Shown piece by piece: positions 8,957-17,287 of a DNA stretch of 64,000 bases (position 1 is the stretch's first letter; each line of letters starts with the position of its first letter). Both the position numbers and the translations under genes were made by a program. Under the pieces are notes generated by a model. That model did not search any database, was not told where the DNA came from, and worked only from the letters and a program-made list of their open reading frames with translations. Source of the stretch: Serratia surfactantfaciens (GTDB taxonomy: Bacteria > Pseudomonadota > Gammaproteobacteria > Enterobacterales > Enterobacteriaceae); NCBI RefSeq assembly GCF_001642805.2, contig NZ_CP016948.1, forward strand, positions 186,001 to 250,000, given 5' to 3'.

Positions 8957-9748
8957 TTAGCGCACCATCACCTGCTGAATCAGACGGCTGCCGAAATAGG
9001 CGAGTGTCAACAGGAAGGCGCCGGCGAAGCTGAACCAGACGACGCGGCGACCGCGCCAGCCCTCATGGTAGTGGCCCCACAACAGCACGATATACACGAA
9101 CCAGGCCATGATCGACAGCACGGCTTTATGCACGTTCTCTTTACTGAACAGATTATCCATGTACAGCAGGCCGGTGCACAGGGTGAGCGTCAGCAGCACC
9201 ACGCCGATCTGGGTGATATGGAACATTTTGCGCTCGATGCTCATCAGCGGCGGCATGTCGGCGCTGAAGGTCAATTTCTTGTTTTTCAACAGGTAGTCGA
9301 GCCAGGCGAGCTGCAAGGCATAGAGCGCGGCGATGATCAGAGTAGCGTAAGAGAACAACGCCAGGCCGATATGCACCATCAGTTCCGGGCTGGCTTCCAG
9401 ATGAGTGATGAACTCGCCGGGCATGAAGCTGGCGAAGGCCAGGTTGATCATCGCGAAGCTGTAGACAATCGGCAGCAGGAACCAGCCGCGATCGCGCGAG
9501 GCGACGAAGGTCATCACCGAGCAGATGATCAGGCTGACGATAGAGCCAATGTTCAGCAGGCTGAGATTTTGCCCGGCGCTGACGTCAAAGATGCGCTGCT
9601 GCAGTGCGATGGCGTGGCAAATCAGTGCCACCACCGCCGAGACGAGGGCAAGCCGACGGTATGCGCTGTTCTTCCGCAACAAACTGGGAATGATCAGTCC
9701 AAGGCTGAGCAGGTAGGCCATCAAAGCCACAATGGAGAAAACTGGCAT
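8957..9748 (-). CDS. ypjD: Cytochrome c assembly-like inner membrane protein YpjD
   Basis: A 263-aa integral membrane protein with about eight hydrophobic segments and the CcmC/CcsA-like core motif (RKMFHITQIGVVLLTLTLCTG; WGHYHEGWRGRR). E. coli YpjD, also called CorE, has been associated with cobalt and magnesium sensitivity together with YfjD; a cytochrome role is suggested only by fold. The start was set at 9748, giving MPVFSIVALMAYLL; the open frame further upstream lacks family similarity. The gene is divergent from ffh and 40 nt upstream of yfjD, so the two are probably co-transcribed. Confidence 0.9.
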   Translation of the reverse strand: MPVFSIVALMAYLLSLGLIIPSLLRKNSAYRRLALVSAVVALICHAIALQQRIFDVSAGQNLSLLNIGSIVSLIICSVMTFVASRDRGWFLLPIVYSFAMINLAFASFMPGEFITHLEASPELMVHIGLALFSYATLIIAALYALQLAWLDYLLKNKKLTFSADMPPLMSIERKMFHITQIGVVLLTLTLCTGLLYMDNLFSKENVHKAVLSIMAWFVYIVLLWGHYHEGWRGRRVVWFSFAGAFLLTLAYFGSRLIQQVMVR

Positions 9749-9917
9749 AGCGTTTAATTTTGCTTCGGCGTGGTTAATTGGAGTGTCAGTATAACGTTGC
9801 GCGCGTTTCACTCCAACCGATCTCCAACGCTGAGGCAGAGATCCTGCGCGCTTCGTGTTATCATCGGCGCAATTGTGTCGCCGGAGCGGCCTGTCATTAC
9901 ACGTTGAGCATGAGACG

Positions 9918-11279
9918 ATGTTTGAAAATTTAACCGATCGATTGTCGCGCACGTTGCGCAATATCAGCGGCCGCGGGCGGCTGACCGAAGAGAATATCAA
10001 GGAAACCCTGCGTGAAGTGCGCATGGCATTGCTGGAGGCGGACGTTGCGCTGCCGGTGGTGCGCGACTTCATCAACCGCGTCAAAGAGAGCGCGGTCGGC
10101 CATGAAGTCAACAAAAGCCTGACGCCGGGGCAGGAATTCGTCAAGATCGTCAAAGGCGAGCTGATCGCCGCGATGGGCGAAGTGAATACCGAGCTGAACC
10201 TGGCGGCACAGCCGCCGGCGGTGGTGCTGATGGCGGGCCTGCAGGGCGCCGGTAAAACCACCAGCGTCGGTAAGCTCGGCAAGTTCCTGAAAGAAAAACA
10301 GAAGAAGAAAGTGTTGGTGGTTTCCGCGGACGTTTATCGCCCGGCGGCGATCAAACAGCTGGAAACGCTGGCGGAAGGCGTCGGCATCGACTTCTTCCCG
10401 TCTGATGTCAAAGAAAAACCGATCGACATCGTCAATCGCGCGCTGCAACAGGCCAAGCTGAAGTTCTACGACGTGCTGATCGTCGATACCGCCGGCCGCT
10501 TGCACGTTGACGAAGCGATGATGGACGAGATCAAACAGGTGCACGCGGCGATCAAGCCGGTGGAGACCCTGTTCGTGGTCGACGCCATGACCGGGCAAGA
10601 TGCCGCCAATACCGCCAAGGCGTTTAACGAAGCGCTGCCGCTGACCGGCGTGGTGCTGACCAAGGTCGACGGCGACGCGCGCGGTGGTGCCGCGCTGTCC
10701 ATCCGCCACATCACCGGCAAGCCGATCAAGTTCCTCGGCGTGGGCGAGAAGACCGAAGCGCTGGAACCGTTCTATCCGGATCGCGTGGCATCGCGCATCC
10801 TGGGCATGGGCGACGTGCTGTCGCTGATCGAAGATATCGAAAGCAAGGTCGACCGCGAGCAGGCGGAGAAGCTGGCCAACAAGCTGAAGAAGGGCGACGG
10901 TTTCGATCTGACCGACTTCCTGGAGCAGCTCAAGCAGATGCGCAACATGGGCGGCATGGCCAACATGTTGAGCAAGCTGCCGGGCGCGGGCCAGCTGCCG
11001 GACAACGTCAAGTCGCAGATGGACGACAAAGTGCTGGTGCGCATGGAGGCGATCATCAACTCGATGACGCTGAAAGAGCGCGCCAAACCGGAAATCATCA
11101 AGGGCTCGCGCAAGCGCCGCATCGCGATGGGGGCCGGCATGCAGGTGCAGGACGTCAACCGCTTGCTGAAGCAGTTCGACGAAATGCAGCGTATGATGAA
11201 GAAGATGAAGAAAGGCGGTATGGCGAAGATGATGCGCGGCATGAAAGGCATGATGCCGCCGGGCTTCCCAGGCCGCTGA
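9918..11279 (+). CDS. ffh: Signal recognition particle GTPase Ffh
   Basis: Protein subunit of the bacterial signal recognition particle. With 4.5S RNA it binds emerging hydrophobic segments and, with FtsY, delivers ribosomes to SecYEG. It has 453 aa, the E. coli length: N domain (1-~90), G domain with P-loop GLQGAGKTT near residue 107, DTAGR and TKVDGDARGG, then the methionine-rich M domain from about residue 300 ending MRGMKGMMPPGFPGR. The ATG at 9918 gives MFENLTDRLSRTL; the 21 upstream in-frame codons are not conserved. Divergent from ypjD, followed by rpsP. Confidence 0.98.
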   Translation: MFENLTDRLSRTLRNISGRGRLTEENIKETLREVRMALLEADVALPVVRDFINRVKESAVGHEVNKSLTPGQEFVKIVKGELIAAMGEVNTELNLAAQPPAVVLMAGLQGAGKTTSVGKLGKFLKEKQKKKVLVVSADVYRPAAIKQLETLAEGVGIDFFPSDVKEKPIDIVNRALQQAKLKFYDVLIVDTAGRLHVDEAMMDEIKQVHAAIKPVETLFVVDAMTGQDAANTAKAFNEALPLTGVVLTKVDGDARGGAALSIRHITGKPIKFLGVGEKTEALEPFYPDRVASRILGMGDVLSLIEDIESKVDREQAEKLANKLKKGDGFDLTDFLEQLKQMRNMGGMANMLSKLPGAGQLPDNVKSQMDDKVLVRMEAIINSMTLKERAKPEIIKGSRKRRIAMGAGMQVQDVNRLLKQFDEMQRMMKKMKKGGMAKMMRGMKGMMPPGFPGR

Positions 11280-11285
11280 CGGGCC

Positions 11286-11310
11286 CCCGCACGCCGAGTG
11301 CGGGCGCTTT
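11286..11310 (+). terminator. Hairpin after ffh
   Basis: CCCGCAC pairs with GTGCGGG around a 5-nt loop, followed by CGCTTT. The short U-run suggests partial termination, so some transcripts may continue into rpsP. Confidence 0.55.
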
Positions 11311-11439
11311 CAGCATTCGCCGTTCGCGGTGAAAACCGCCCGAAATTTGACAGGCTGCAAAAGTTGTCCCCTGCGATTGACGCTTTAGATTGCTTTTTGC
11401 GCCAAAATGAGTAAAATTTTCGGGCTTTTTATATTGCAA

Positions 11440-11474
11440 CCGGGCCCCGTCCCTCAATGGGGCCCGGCTGTTTT
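11440..11474 (+). promoter_or_regulatory. GC-rich hairpin in the rpsP leader (possible attenuator)
   Basis: A perfect 9-bp stem, CCGGGCCCC with GGGGCCCGG, with a 10-nt loop, is followed by CTGTTTTATT and ends about 20 bases before the rpsP ATG. A candidate promoter (TTGCTT, 16 bp, TAAAAT at 11390-11417) lies just upstream, so the hairpin would sit within the operon leader. Attenuation is an inference from structure only. Confidence 0.5.
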
Positions 11475-11493
11475 ATTAACTAAAGAGGATGTT

Positions 11494-11742
11494 ATGGTAA
11501 CAATTCGTTTGGCACGTGGCGGCGCTAAAAAGCGTCCGTTCTATCAAGTAGTAGTGACCGACAGCCGCAACGCTCGTGATGGTCGTTTCATCGAGCGCGT
11601 AGGCTTCTTCAACCCGATCGCTTCCGGTCAGGCTGAAGCACTGCGTCTGGACCTGGACCGCATCGAGCACTGGGTTGGTCTGGGTGCAACCGTTTCTGAT
11701 CGCGTTCACGCGCTGATCAAAGACGCTAAGAAAGCAGCTTAA
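11494..11742 (+). CDS. rpsP: 30S ribosomal protein S16
   Basis: An 82-aa small-subunit protein that binds 16S rRNA early in 30S assembly. The N-terminus [20 protein letters not shown] and the internal [14 protein letters not shown] are diagnostic. The ATG at 11494 follows AAAGAGG; upstream in-frame codons run through the leader hairpin and were excluded. First gene of the rpsP-rimM-trmD-rplS operon. E. coli S16 also has reported DNA nicking activity, which the sequence alone does not show. Confidence 0.98.
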   Translation: MVTIRLARGGAKKRPFYQVVVTDSRNARDGRFIERVGFFNPIASGQAEALRLDLDRIEHWVGLGATVSDRVHALIKDAKKAA

Positions 11743-11760
11743 TCTGTCGCGGTGGTGGCA

Positions 11761-12309
11761 ATGAGCAAGCAACTCAAACCGGTAGCGCCTAAGCAGCCGA
11801 TTGTACTCGGTAAAATGGGGTCCGCTTACGGCATTCGTGGTTGGCTCAGAGTGTTTTCATCCACCGAGAACGCCGAAAGCATTTTTGACTATCAGCCGTG
11901 GTTTATCCAGCAGGCGGGTCAGTGGCAGCATATCGAGTTGGAAGACTGGAAGCGCCACAGTCAGGATCTGATCATCAAGGTCAAAGGCATTGACGATCGG
12001 GACGCGGCGAATCTGCTGACTAATCGCGAGATTATGGTGGATTCTGAGCAACTTCCTCCGCTGGAGGGTGACGATTACTACTGGAAAGACCTGATGGGCT
12101 GCCAGGTAGTCACCACCGCCGGCTACGAGCTGGGTAAAGTCATCGATATGATGGAAACCGGTTCGAACGATGTGATGGTTGTGAAAGCGAACCTGAAAGA
12201 TGCGTTCGGCATGAAGGAGCGGTTGATTCCGTTTCTTCATGGGCAGGTTATCAAGAAAGTCGATCTCACTGCCCGCGTGATTGAGGCAGATTGGGATCCT
12301 GGTTTTTGA
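11761..12309 (+). CDS. rimM: 16S rRNA processing protein RimM
   Basis: A 182-aa maturation factor that binds S19 and helps form the 30S head. The N-terminal RimM barrel ([20 protein letters not shown]) runs to about residue 95; the C-terminal PRC-type barrel ([13 protein letters not shown] to [10 protein letters not shown]) follows. The start at 11761 gives [17 protein letters not shown], matching the family; an ATG-like start three codons earlier was discarded. It begins 18 nt after rpsP stops, consistent with one transcript. Confidence 0.97.
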   Translation: MSKQLKPVAPKQPIVLGKMGSAYGIRGWLRVFSSTENAESIFDYQPWFIQQAGQWQHIELEDWKRHSQDLIIKVKGIDDRDAANLLTNREIMVDSEQLPPLEGDDYYWKDLMGCQVVTTAGYELGKVIDMMETGSNDVMVVKANLKDAFGMKERLIPFLHGQVIKKVDLTARVIEADWDPGF

Positions 12310-12361
12310 CCTCCGGATCATACGGTCGAAGCAAGTGGAATAACGGTAAGGGGATTGGCTT

Positions 12362-13129
12362 GTGTTCATCGGTATTGTAAGCCTGTTTCCTGAGATGTTC
12401 CGCGCTATCACCGATTACGGGGTGACTGGCCGGGCAGTAAAAAATGGCCTGCTGAGCGTGCAGTGTTGGAGTCCTCGCGACTTCACCTACGACCGGCATC
12501 GTACCGTGGACGATCGCCCATACGGCGGCGGCCCGGGAATGCTGATGATGGTGCAACCTTTACGGGAAGCCATTCATGCAGCGAAAGCAGCGGCAGGCGA
12601 GGGAGCAAAGGTGATTTATCTGTCACCTCAGGGGCGCAAGCTGGATCAAACCGGCGTGTGCGAACTGGCGGCCAATCAGAAGATGATTCTGGTGTGCGGC
12701 CGTTACGAAGGGATAGATGAGCGCGTAATCCAAACCGAAATTGACGAAGAATGGTCAATCGGCGATTACGTTCTCAGCGGCGGGGAACTGCCGGCGATGA
12801 CCCTGATTGATTCAGTCGCCCGTTTCATACCGGGTGTGCTGGGCCATCAGGCCTCAGCGGAGGAAGACTCCTTCGCCGACGGATTGCTGGACTGCCCGCA
12901 CTATACCCGCCCAGAGGTGTTGGAAGGGATGGAAGTACCGCCGGTTCTGCTGTCGGGCAACCATGCCGAGATACGTCGCTGGCGCTTAAAGCAGTCGCTG
13001 GGCCGAACCTGGCTTAGAAGACCTGAACTTCTAGAAAGCCTAGCTCTGACTGACGAGCAAGCGGTGTTGCTGGCTGAGTTCCAACGGGAACATCAGGCCA
13101 GGCAACAGGACTATGAAGGAAACGTCTGA
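12362..13129 (+). CDS. trmD: tRNA (guanine-37-N1)-methyltransferase TrmD
   Basis: Transfers methyl from S-adenosylmethionine to G37 of tRNAs that read CUN, CCN and CGG codons, preventing +1 frameshifting; essential. The 255-aa SPOUT protein shows SLFPEMF at the N-terminus, GGGPGMLMM, the trefoil-knot segments [13 protein letters not shown] and [15 protein letters not shown], and the C-terminal tRNA-binding domain. Translation starts at GTG, as in E. coli, with no usable ATG nearby. Third gene of the S16 operon. Confidence 0.98.
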   Translation: MFIGIVSLFPEMFRAITDYGVTGRAVKNGLLSVQCWSPRDFTYDRHRTVDDRPYGGGPGMLMMVQPLREAIHAAKAAAGEGAKVIYLSPQGRKLDQTGVCELAANQKMILVCGRYEGIDERVIQTEIDEEWSIGDYVLSGGELPAMTLIDSVARFIPGVLGHQASAEEDSFADGLLDCPHYTRPEVLEGMEVPPVLLSGNHAEIRRWRLKQSLGRTWLRRPELLESLALTDEQAVLLAEFQREHQARQQDYEGNV

Positions 13130-13162
13130 CATCAGACGGGACCGATATATCAGTTTACCTAG

Positions 13163-13534
<372 letters not shown>

Positions 13535-13561
13535 CGCTGCATCCAAAAGTTAATAGTTATC

Positions 13562-13592
13562 AGGGGTTGGCCTATGCCAATCCCTTTTTTTA
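13562..13592 (+). terminator. Terminator of the rpsP-rplS operon
   Basis: AGGGGTTGGC and GCCAATCCCT form a stem around CTAT, followed by seven T residues. Confidence 0.92.
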
Positions 13593-13648
13593 TCCGAAAA
13601 TTCTATCGCGCTGTATTTGCGAGAGTCCGTCTGCGTAGTACCGACATG

Positions 13649-13672
13649 AAAAAGCCTGCATCAGCAGGCCTT
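13649..13672 (-). terminator. nucEDC terminator
   Basis: Read on the minus strand, GCCTGC pairs with GCAGGC around TGAT and is followed by TTTTT, immediately after the nucC stop codon. The plus-strand reading also ends in T residues, so it may act both ways. Confidence 0.8.
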
Positions 13673-13677
13673 TTACC

Positions 13678-13905
13678 CTACAGCACGGCGGCGCTTTGTT
13701 TATGCTGATTCTCCGGCGGGTGCGGCTGCGCCGGGACAATATCATCGCCAGGTTTAACGATCACCCGTGCAACGGACTCGTGCGTGGCGAACGTGCAGCT
13801 GCAGTTGATGTTGCGACATTGATGGTAACGCTCTTTGGTCGACTCGCTCAGATAACGGCTGGAGCGAGTGTGGGCCACGTGACCGCATAGTGGACAGTGC
13901 ATCAT
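13678..13905 (-). CDS. nucC: Ogr/Delta-type zinc-finger activator NucC
   Basis: A 75-aa member of the P2 Ogr family of late-gene activators. It begins with a zinc-binding MMHCPLCGHVAHTRSSRYLS and has a second cysteine pair in QCRNINCSCTFATHESV, then a proline-rich tail; P2 Ogr is 72 aa with the same layout. In S. marcescens this protein, NucC, is known to activate the secreted nuclease gene nucA and a bacteriocin gene. The start was chosen by the AAGGGGG site; either of two adjacent ATGs could serve. It is last in the nucE-nucD-nucC operon. nucA itself is not in the window. Confidence 0.9.
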   Translation of the reverse strand: MMHCPLCGHVAHTRSSRYLSESTKERYHQCRNINCSCTFATHESVARVIVKPGDDIVPAQPHPPENQHKQSAAVL

Positions 13906-13969
13906 AAGAACCCCCTTGAACAAATTAAGTGAAATTGTTGTGGCATCACCACTTCGGTGTGCGAGCCCG

Positions 13970-14485
13970 TCATGTCGAGGCCATGCCTTGCAAACACAGT
14001 GCGCGTTCCTTGGCGCGTCGCTGTTCCAGCCCCTTGTTTTTCTTTCCATTTACGTAAACCCAGCGCGGCAACTGATCGCAGGCCTGCCGCCACTGGCTTT
14101 GTTGCAGCAGCGCGACCAGCGTGGAGTGGCAGGCGGCGCTGATGCCGACGTTGAAGGCGAAGGCAATCACCGCGTCATAGGTTTCTTGCGAGAGCGTTTG
14201 CGGTAGGCAGGTGGCCATGCCGCGCTCGGTACGGCGAACATCGTCCACCAAGTCCACAGCGGCTTTCCGTTCATCAATCGCCTCAGCTGGGATGACGCCG
14301 GCGGTGTGTCCAATACCCCGCGTCCATACTCCGGCGCTGCACTGGTAAGGCGACAGGCGGCAACCTTCGAGATCGGCGATCAGCCTGAGGCCGGCCTCTG
14401 AGGTTTGCAGTTCGCCGAAAGAGGGCAACAGCACGGCGATGGCCAAAACGGCGGCGACGCTGCAGCGTTTAACGATTGCACTCAT
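13970..14485 (-). CDS. nucD: Phage-type lysozyme NucD (SAR endolysin-like)
   Basis: A 171-aa GH24 muramidase of the T4/P1/R21 lysozyme family that cleaves peptidoglycan glycan strands. Residues ~8-24 form a weakly hydrophobic signal-anchor-release-like N-terminus rather than a clear cleavable signal. The catalytic triad follows the E-8-(D/C)-5-T pattern as Glu40, Cys49 and Thr55, with cysteine in place of the usual aspartate. GIGHT and QRRAKERALCLQG are family motifs. The start at 14485 follows GGAGGA and overlaps the end of nucE by 17 nt, indicating coupling. It is thought to permit release of large products and not only phage lysis. Confidence 0.88.
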   Translation of the reverse strand: MSAIVKRCSVAAVLAIAVLLPSFGELQTSEAGLRLIADLEGCRLSPYQCSAGVWTRGIGHTAGVIPAEAIDERKAAVDLVDDVRRTERGMATCLPQTLSQETYDAVIAFAFNVGISAACHSTLVALLQQSQWRQACDQLPRWVYVNGKKNKGLEQRRAKERALCLQGMAST

Positions 14486-14690
14486 CGTAAATTTTCCTCC
14501 GTAATGCCGCATTGCGTTCAATGGCCTTCAAGATCTGCAGGCTTTTACGGCGGTAGTACCAATTCACCAGAAAAGTGCCGATTCCTACCGCTGCACCAAC
14601 TAAAAAGGCAATGTCCTGCGGTGACAGTTTGCCCAGCCAGGCGAGAAACAGCGCCATGGCATAGGTGATGAATGAGGTAATTTTCTCCAT
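14469..14690 (-). CDS. nucE: Holin NucE
   Basis: A 73-aa class II holin-like protein with two predicted membrane segments (about residues 5-20 and 27-45) separated by a short GKLSPQD turn, and a charged C-terminus (RRKSLQILKAIERNAALRRK). It would form membrane lesions or pinholes that free the NucD endolysin. S. marcescens NucE has been described as a functional holin. First gene of the operon, about 100 nt downstream of a LexA operator. No spanin gene is visible next to it, unlike a full phage lysis cassette. Confidence 0.85.
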   Translation of the reverse strand: MEKITSFITYAMALFLAWLGKLSPQDIAFLVGAAVGIGTFLVNWYYRRKSLQILKAIERNAALRRKIYDECNR

Positions 14691-14793
14691 AGCTGATGCT
14701 CGCTTTGTGTACAGAACCTTGGGACAGGAGGTATCGATGCTTTGTTGACTGCTCTCTATCGATATCCGTCATGCTCCTGGCCTGTATAATAAT

Positions 14794-14813
14794 TACTGTA
14801 TATGCATACAGTA
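14794..14813. promoter_or_regulatory. LexA (SOS) operator upstream of nucE
   Basis: TACTGTATATGCATACAGTA is an exact 20-bp LexA box: CTGT and ACAG arms with an AT-rich centre, palindromic throughout. It lies 104 bases before the nucE start, in the promoter region of nucEDC; TATTAT and TATACA sequences just downstream on the minus strand could be the -10 element. This places the operon under DNA-damage control. Confidence 0.88.
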
Positions 14814-14889
14814 TTAAGCTATTTGCTAAAGTCGTCAATGGGTGGGGTGAATATTTTTAGCAAATTGTGCAAAGGGTGACGACAGGCAT

Positions 14890-14915
14890 AAAAAAAGCCC
14901 ATCGATGATGGGCTT
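14890..14915 (-). terminator. Terminator of the ydiY-like gene
   Basis: On the minus strand GCCCATC and GATGGGC pair around a 3-nt loop and run into seven T residues, 21 bases past the stop codon. Confidence 0.88.
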
Positions 14916-14936
14916 CGTGAAAGGGGGGCGGGGAGA

Positions 14937-15701
14937 TTACAGGCCGTAAACCAGCGTGACCGAAGTAGTGGTGTCGGTGTTCTTCGGCGCCGAGGCCGGC
15001 GGTTTGCTGTTGTAGGTCACGGTGTAGGCCACGCGCAGTGAGAAACGATCGTTGATCGCCACGTTCAGCGCGCTTTCCGAGTTCAGCGTAGTTTCTTCGT
15101 TCGCCAGTGCGGAGACGCCCTGAATGAACTTGGTGTTGTCGGTCAGCTGGTAGGAATAGTTGGCCGCGCCGTAAGCCAGGCCTTTGGTTGAACGGCCGCC
15201 GCCGTGGTATTCGTCATGGCGCACGCCGGGGCCGAATTCCACCCGCAGGTCGCTGAGAGGCCCATTGAGGATTTGACGGCCGTAGCCGCCGGTCAGCGTG
15301 GAACGCGAGTCGTAACCATTGAAACGGTCGCTCAGCCAGCTGGCCTGGCCGAACAGGTAGTTGCGATCGGTCAGGTTATAGCGCGTACGGCCGCCGGCCT
15401 GGTATTTCTCGGACGAGCGCACGTTGGAGGAGGTGGTGTTGTTGGCCGCACCCCATAGGCTGTACGCCGCATCGGTGTTAAACCAGGTCATGTTGGTATT
15501 GGCCAACAGGGTGGAGCTCTGCGAATTGCCGGACTGGGCGTTATAGCCCGCCTGCACGTTGCCTTCGAACGGTTTCTTGGCGGTGGCCGGATCGTCCATC
15601 GCGGTGAAAAGCGTATTGTCGGCAAGGGCTGAAACACTGGTGAAAGTCGTTAAGCAGCAAATATACAGCGGAAAAGCGCGACGAGCGCGAGAAGAGAGCA
15701 T
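14937..15701 (-). CDS. YdiY-like DUF481 outer membrane protein
   Basis: A 254-aa exported protein with a signal peptide ending near SALA-DN (residue ~27). The rest alternates short amphipathic strands ending in VTLVYGL, a beta-barrel pattern. GNVQAGYNAQSGNSQSSTL matches the start of the DUF481/YdiY domain, described as salt- or acid-inducible outer membrane proteins of unknown function. It is monocistronic, with its own terminator, and sits between the nuc cassette and aroF, a position not shared with E. coli ydiY. Function is not known. Confidence 0.8.
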   Translation of the reverse strand: MLSSRARRAFPLYICCLTTFTSVSALADNTLFTAMDDPATAKKPFEGNVQAGYNAQSGNSQSSTLLANTNMTWFNTDAAYSLWGAANNTTSSNVRSSEKYQAGGRTRYNLTDRNYLFGQASWLSDRFNGYDSRSTLTGGYGRQILNGPLSDLRVEFGPGVRHDEYHGGGRSTKGLAYGAANYSYQLTDNTKFIQGVSALANEETTLNSESALNVAINDRFSLRVAYTVTYNSKPPASAPKNTDTTTSVTLVYGL

Positions 15702-15939
15702 CTTGGATCCAGTTGTTAAGGGTGGTTATTGTTGATGACGGTCACATTATATCGGTTCATTTCGGCGACAAAAATAGCCGCCATTAGCTTAAGTTTTTAA
15801 TTTTTATTCCTTATTTATTCGCTTTTCTTCTACATAAATTCATCGCTTTCGGCGGTATTTCGTGCTGGGTCTGGCGGAGATCCTCCTCTGCCTATTTGCC
15901 GGCGTCTAATCGGATGGGGCCCTTCTTTGTAAATTCGAT

Positions 15940-15957
15940 TGTGAATTTATGTTTACA
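15940..15957. promoter_or_regulatory. TyrR box in the aroF control region
   Basis: TGTGAA, six bases, TTTACA matches the TyrR consensus TGTAAA-N6-TTTACA at 11 of 12 arm positions. A weaker half-matching site (TGGATT-N6-TTTACA) is at 16114-16131, where TTGAAA could be the aroF -35 element. The whole 15702-16207 interval is AT-rich, holds no gene I can support, and is the aroF regulatory region plus the start of the divergent ydiY-like gene. Confidence 0.7.
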
Positions 15958-16207
15958 GATTGGAGCCTTTGTCAGAAAGGTGTGTAACAGTGTGAATATG
16001 GATTGGGTTTTAATTTAGTTGTTTGTATTTATTGTATTTTTGTTTGATTTTGTGATGCTGACACAAAGCGGTTTCAATGAAAAATATCACGGTAATTTTT
16101 TATTTACGGAAAATGGATTGAAAACTTTACATATCGTGATAGGGTAGAGCCTTGAAACGCTCAATGCTCCATTTCAACGCATAACGCCAAACGACAGGAA
16201 TTGCATC

Positions 16208-17284
16208 ATGCAAAAAGACGCGCTCAATAACGTACATATCAGTGCAGAACAGGTTCTCATCACGCCAGAGGAACTGAAAAACCAGTTCCCGCTCAGCGCC
16301 AGCGACGAAAATGAAATCGCCGCCGCGCGCAACACCATCGCCAACATTTTACAGGGGCGCGATCATCGCCTGTTGGTGGTGTGCGGGCCTTGTTCGATCC
16401 ACGATCCGGATGCGGCGCTGGACTACGCCCGTCGTTTGAAAACCCTGGCGGCTGACTTGAGCGATCAGCTGTATATCGTTATGCGCGTCTATTTTGAAAA
16501 ACCCCGAACCACTGTCGGCTGGAAAGGTTTGATCAACGATCCGTACATGGACGGCTCGTTTGACGTTGAAGCAGGCTTGCATATTGCGCGTCGCCTGTTG
16601 CTGGATTTGGTGGGCATGGGCTTGCCGTTGGCCACCGAAGCGTTGGATCCGAACAGCCCGCAGTACCTGGGGGACTTGTTCAGCTGGTCGGCAATCGGTG
16701 CGCGCACCACCGAATCGCAGACGCACCGTGAAATGGCCTCCGGCCTGTCGATGCCTGTCGGATTTAAAAACGGCACCGACGGCAGTCTGGGCACCGCCAT
16801 CAACGCTATGCGCGCCGCCGCCATGCCGCACCGTTTTGTCGGCATCAACCAGGCGGGGCAGGTTTGCCTGCTGCAGACTCAGGGTAACCCGGACGGGCAC
16901 GTTATCCTGCGTGGCGGCAAGACCCCGAACTACAGCGCCGAGCACGTTGCGGCCTGTGAAAAACAGATGCTCGAGGCGGGACTCCACCCGTCCTTGATGA
17001 TAGATTGCAGCCATGGCAACTCGAATAAAGACTATCGCCGTCAGCCGGCGGTTGCCGAGTCCGTGGTGGAGCAGATCAAAGCGGGCAATCGCTCGATCAC
17101 CGGCATTATGCTGGAGAGCCATCTGCATGAAGGCAATCAGTCTTCCGAACAGCCGCGTGCAGACATGCGTTACGGTGTGTCCGTTACCGACGCCTGCATC
17201 GACTGGGAAAGTACGGAAACGCTGCTGCGCCACATGCATCAGGAACTCGGCGCTGCGCTGACGGCACGCACGGGAGAAAAGTAA
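16208..17284 (+). CDS. aroF: DAHP synthase, tyrosine-sensitive
   Basis: 3-deoxy-D-arabino-heptulosonate-7-phosphate synthase condenses phosphoenolpyruvate and erythrose 4-phosphate, the first step of the shikimate pathway. The 358-aa product begins MQKDALNNVHI as AroF does and contains LLVVCGPCSIHDP, VGWKGLINDP, ALDPNSPQYLGDLFSWSAIG, GFKNGTDG and DCSHGNSNKDYRRQP. Being followed by tyrA after 3 nt identifies it as the tyrosine-feedback isoenzyme. TyrR boxes upstream agree with repression by tyrosine. Confidence 0.97.
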   Translation: MQKDALNNVHISAEQVLITPEELKNQFPLSASDENEIAAARNTIANILQGRDHRLLVVCGPCSIHDPDAALDYARRLKTLAADLSDQLYIVMRVYFEKPRTTVGWKGLINDPYMDGSFDVEAGLHIARRLLLDLVGMGLPLATEALDPNSPQYLGDLFSWSAIGARTTESQTHREMASGLSMPVGFKNGTDGSLGTAINAMRAAAMPHRFVGINQAGQVCLLQTQGNPDGHVILRGGKTPNYSAEHVAACEKQMLEAGLHPSLMIDCSHGNSNKDYRRQPAVAESVVEQIKAGNRSITGIMLESHLHEGNQSSEQPRADMRYGVSVTDACIDWESTETLLRHMHQELGAALTARTGEK

Positions 17285-17287
17285 GTT

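Noticed and set aside
14545..14772. Leader frame starting MTDIDREQSTKHRYLLSQGS between the LexA box and nucE
   Set aside because: AGGAG is only 1 nt from the ATG, and the frame mostly overlaps nucE in another phase with no recognisable product.
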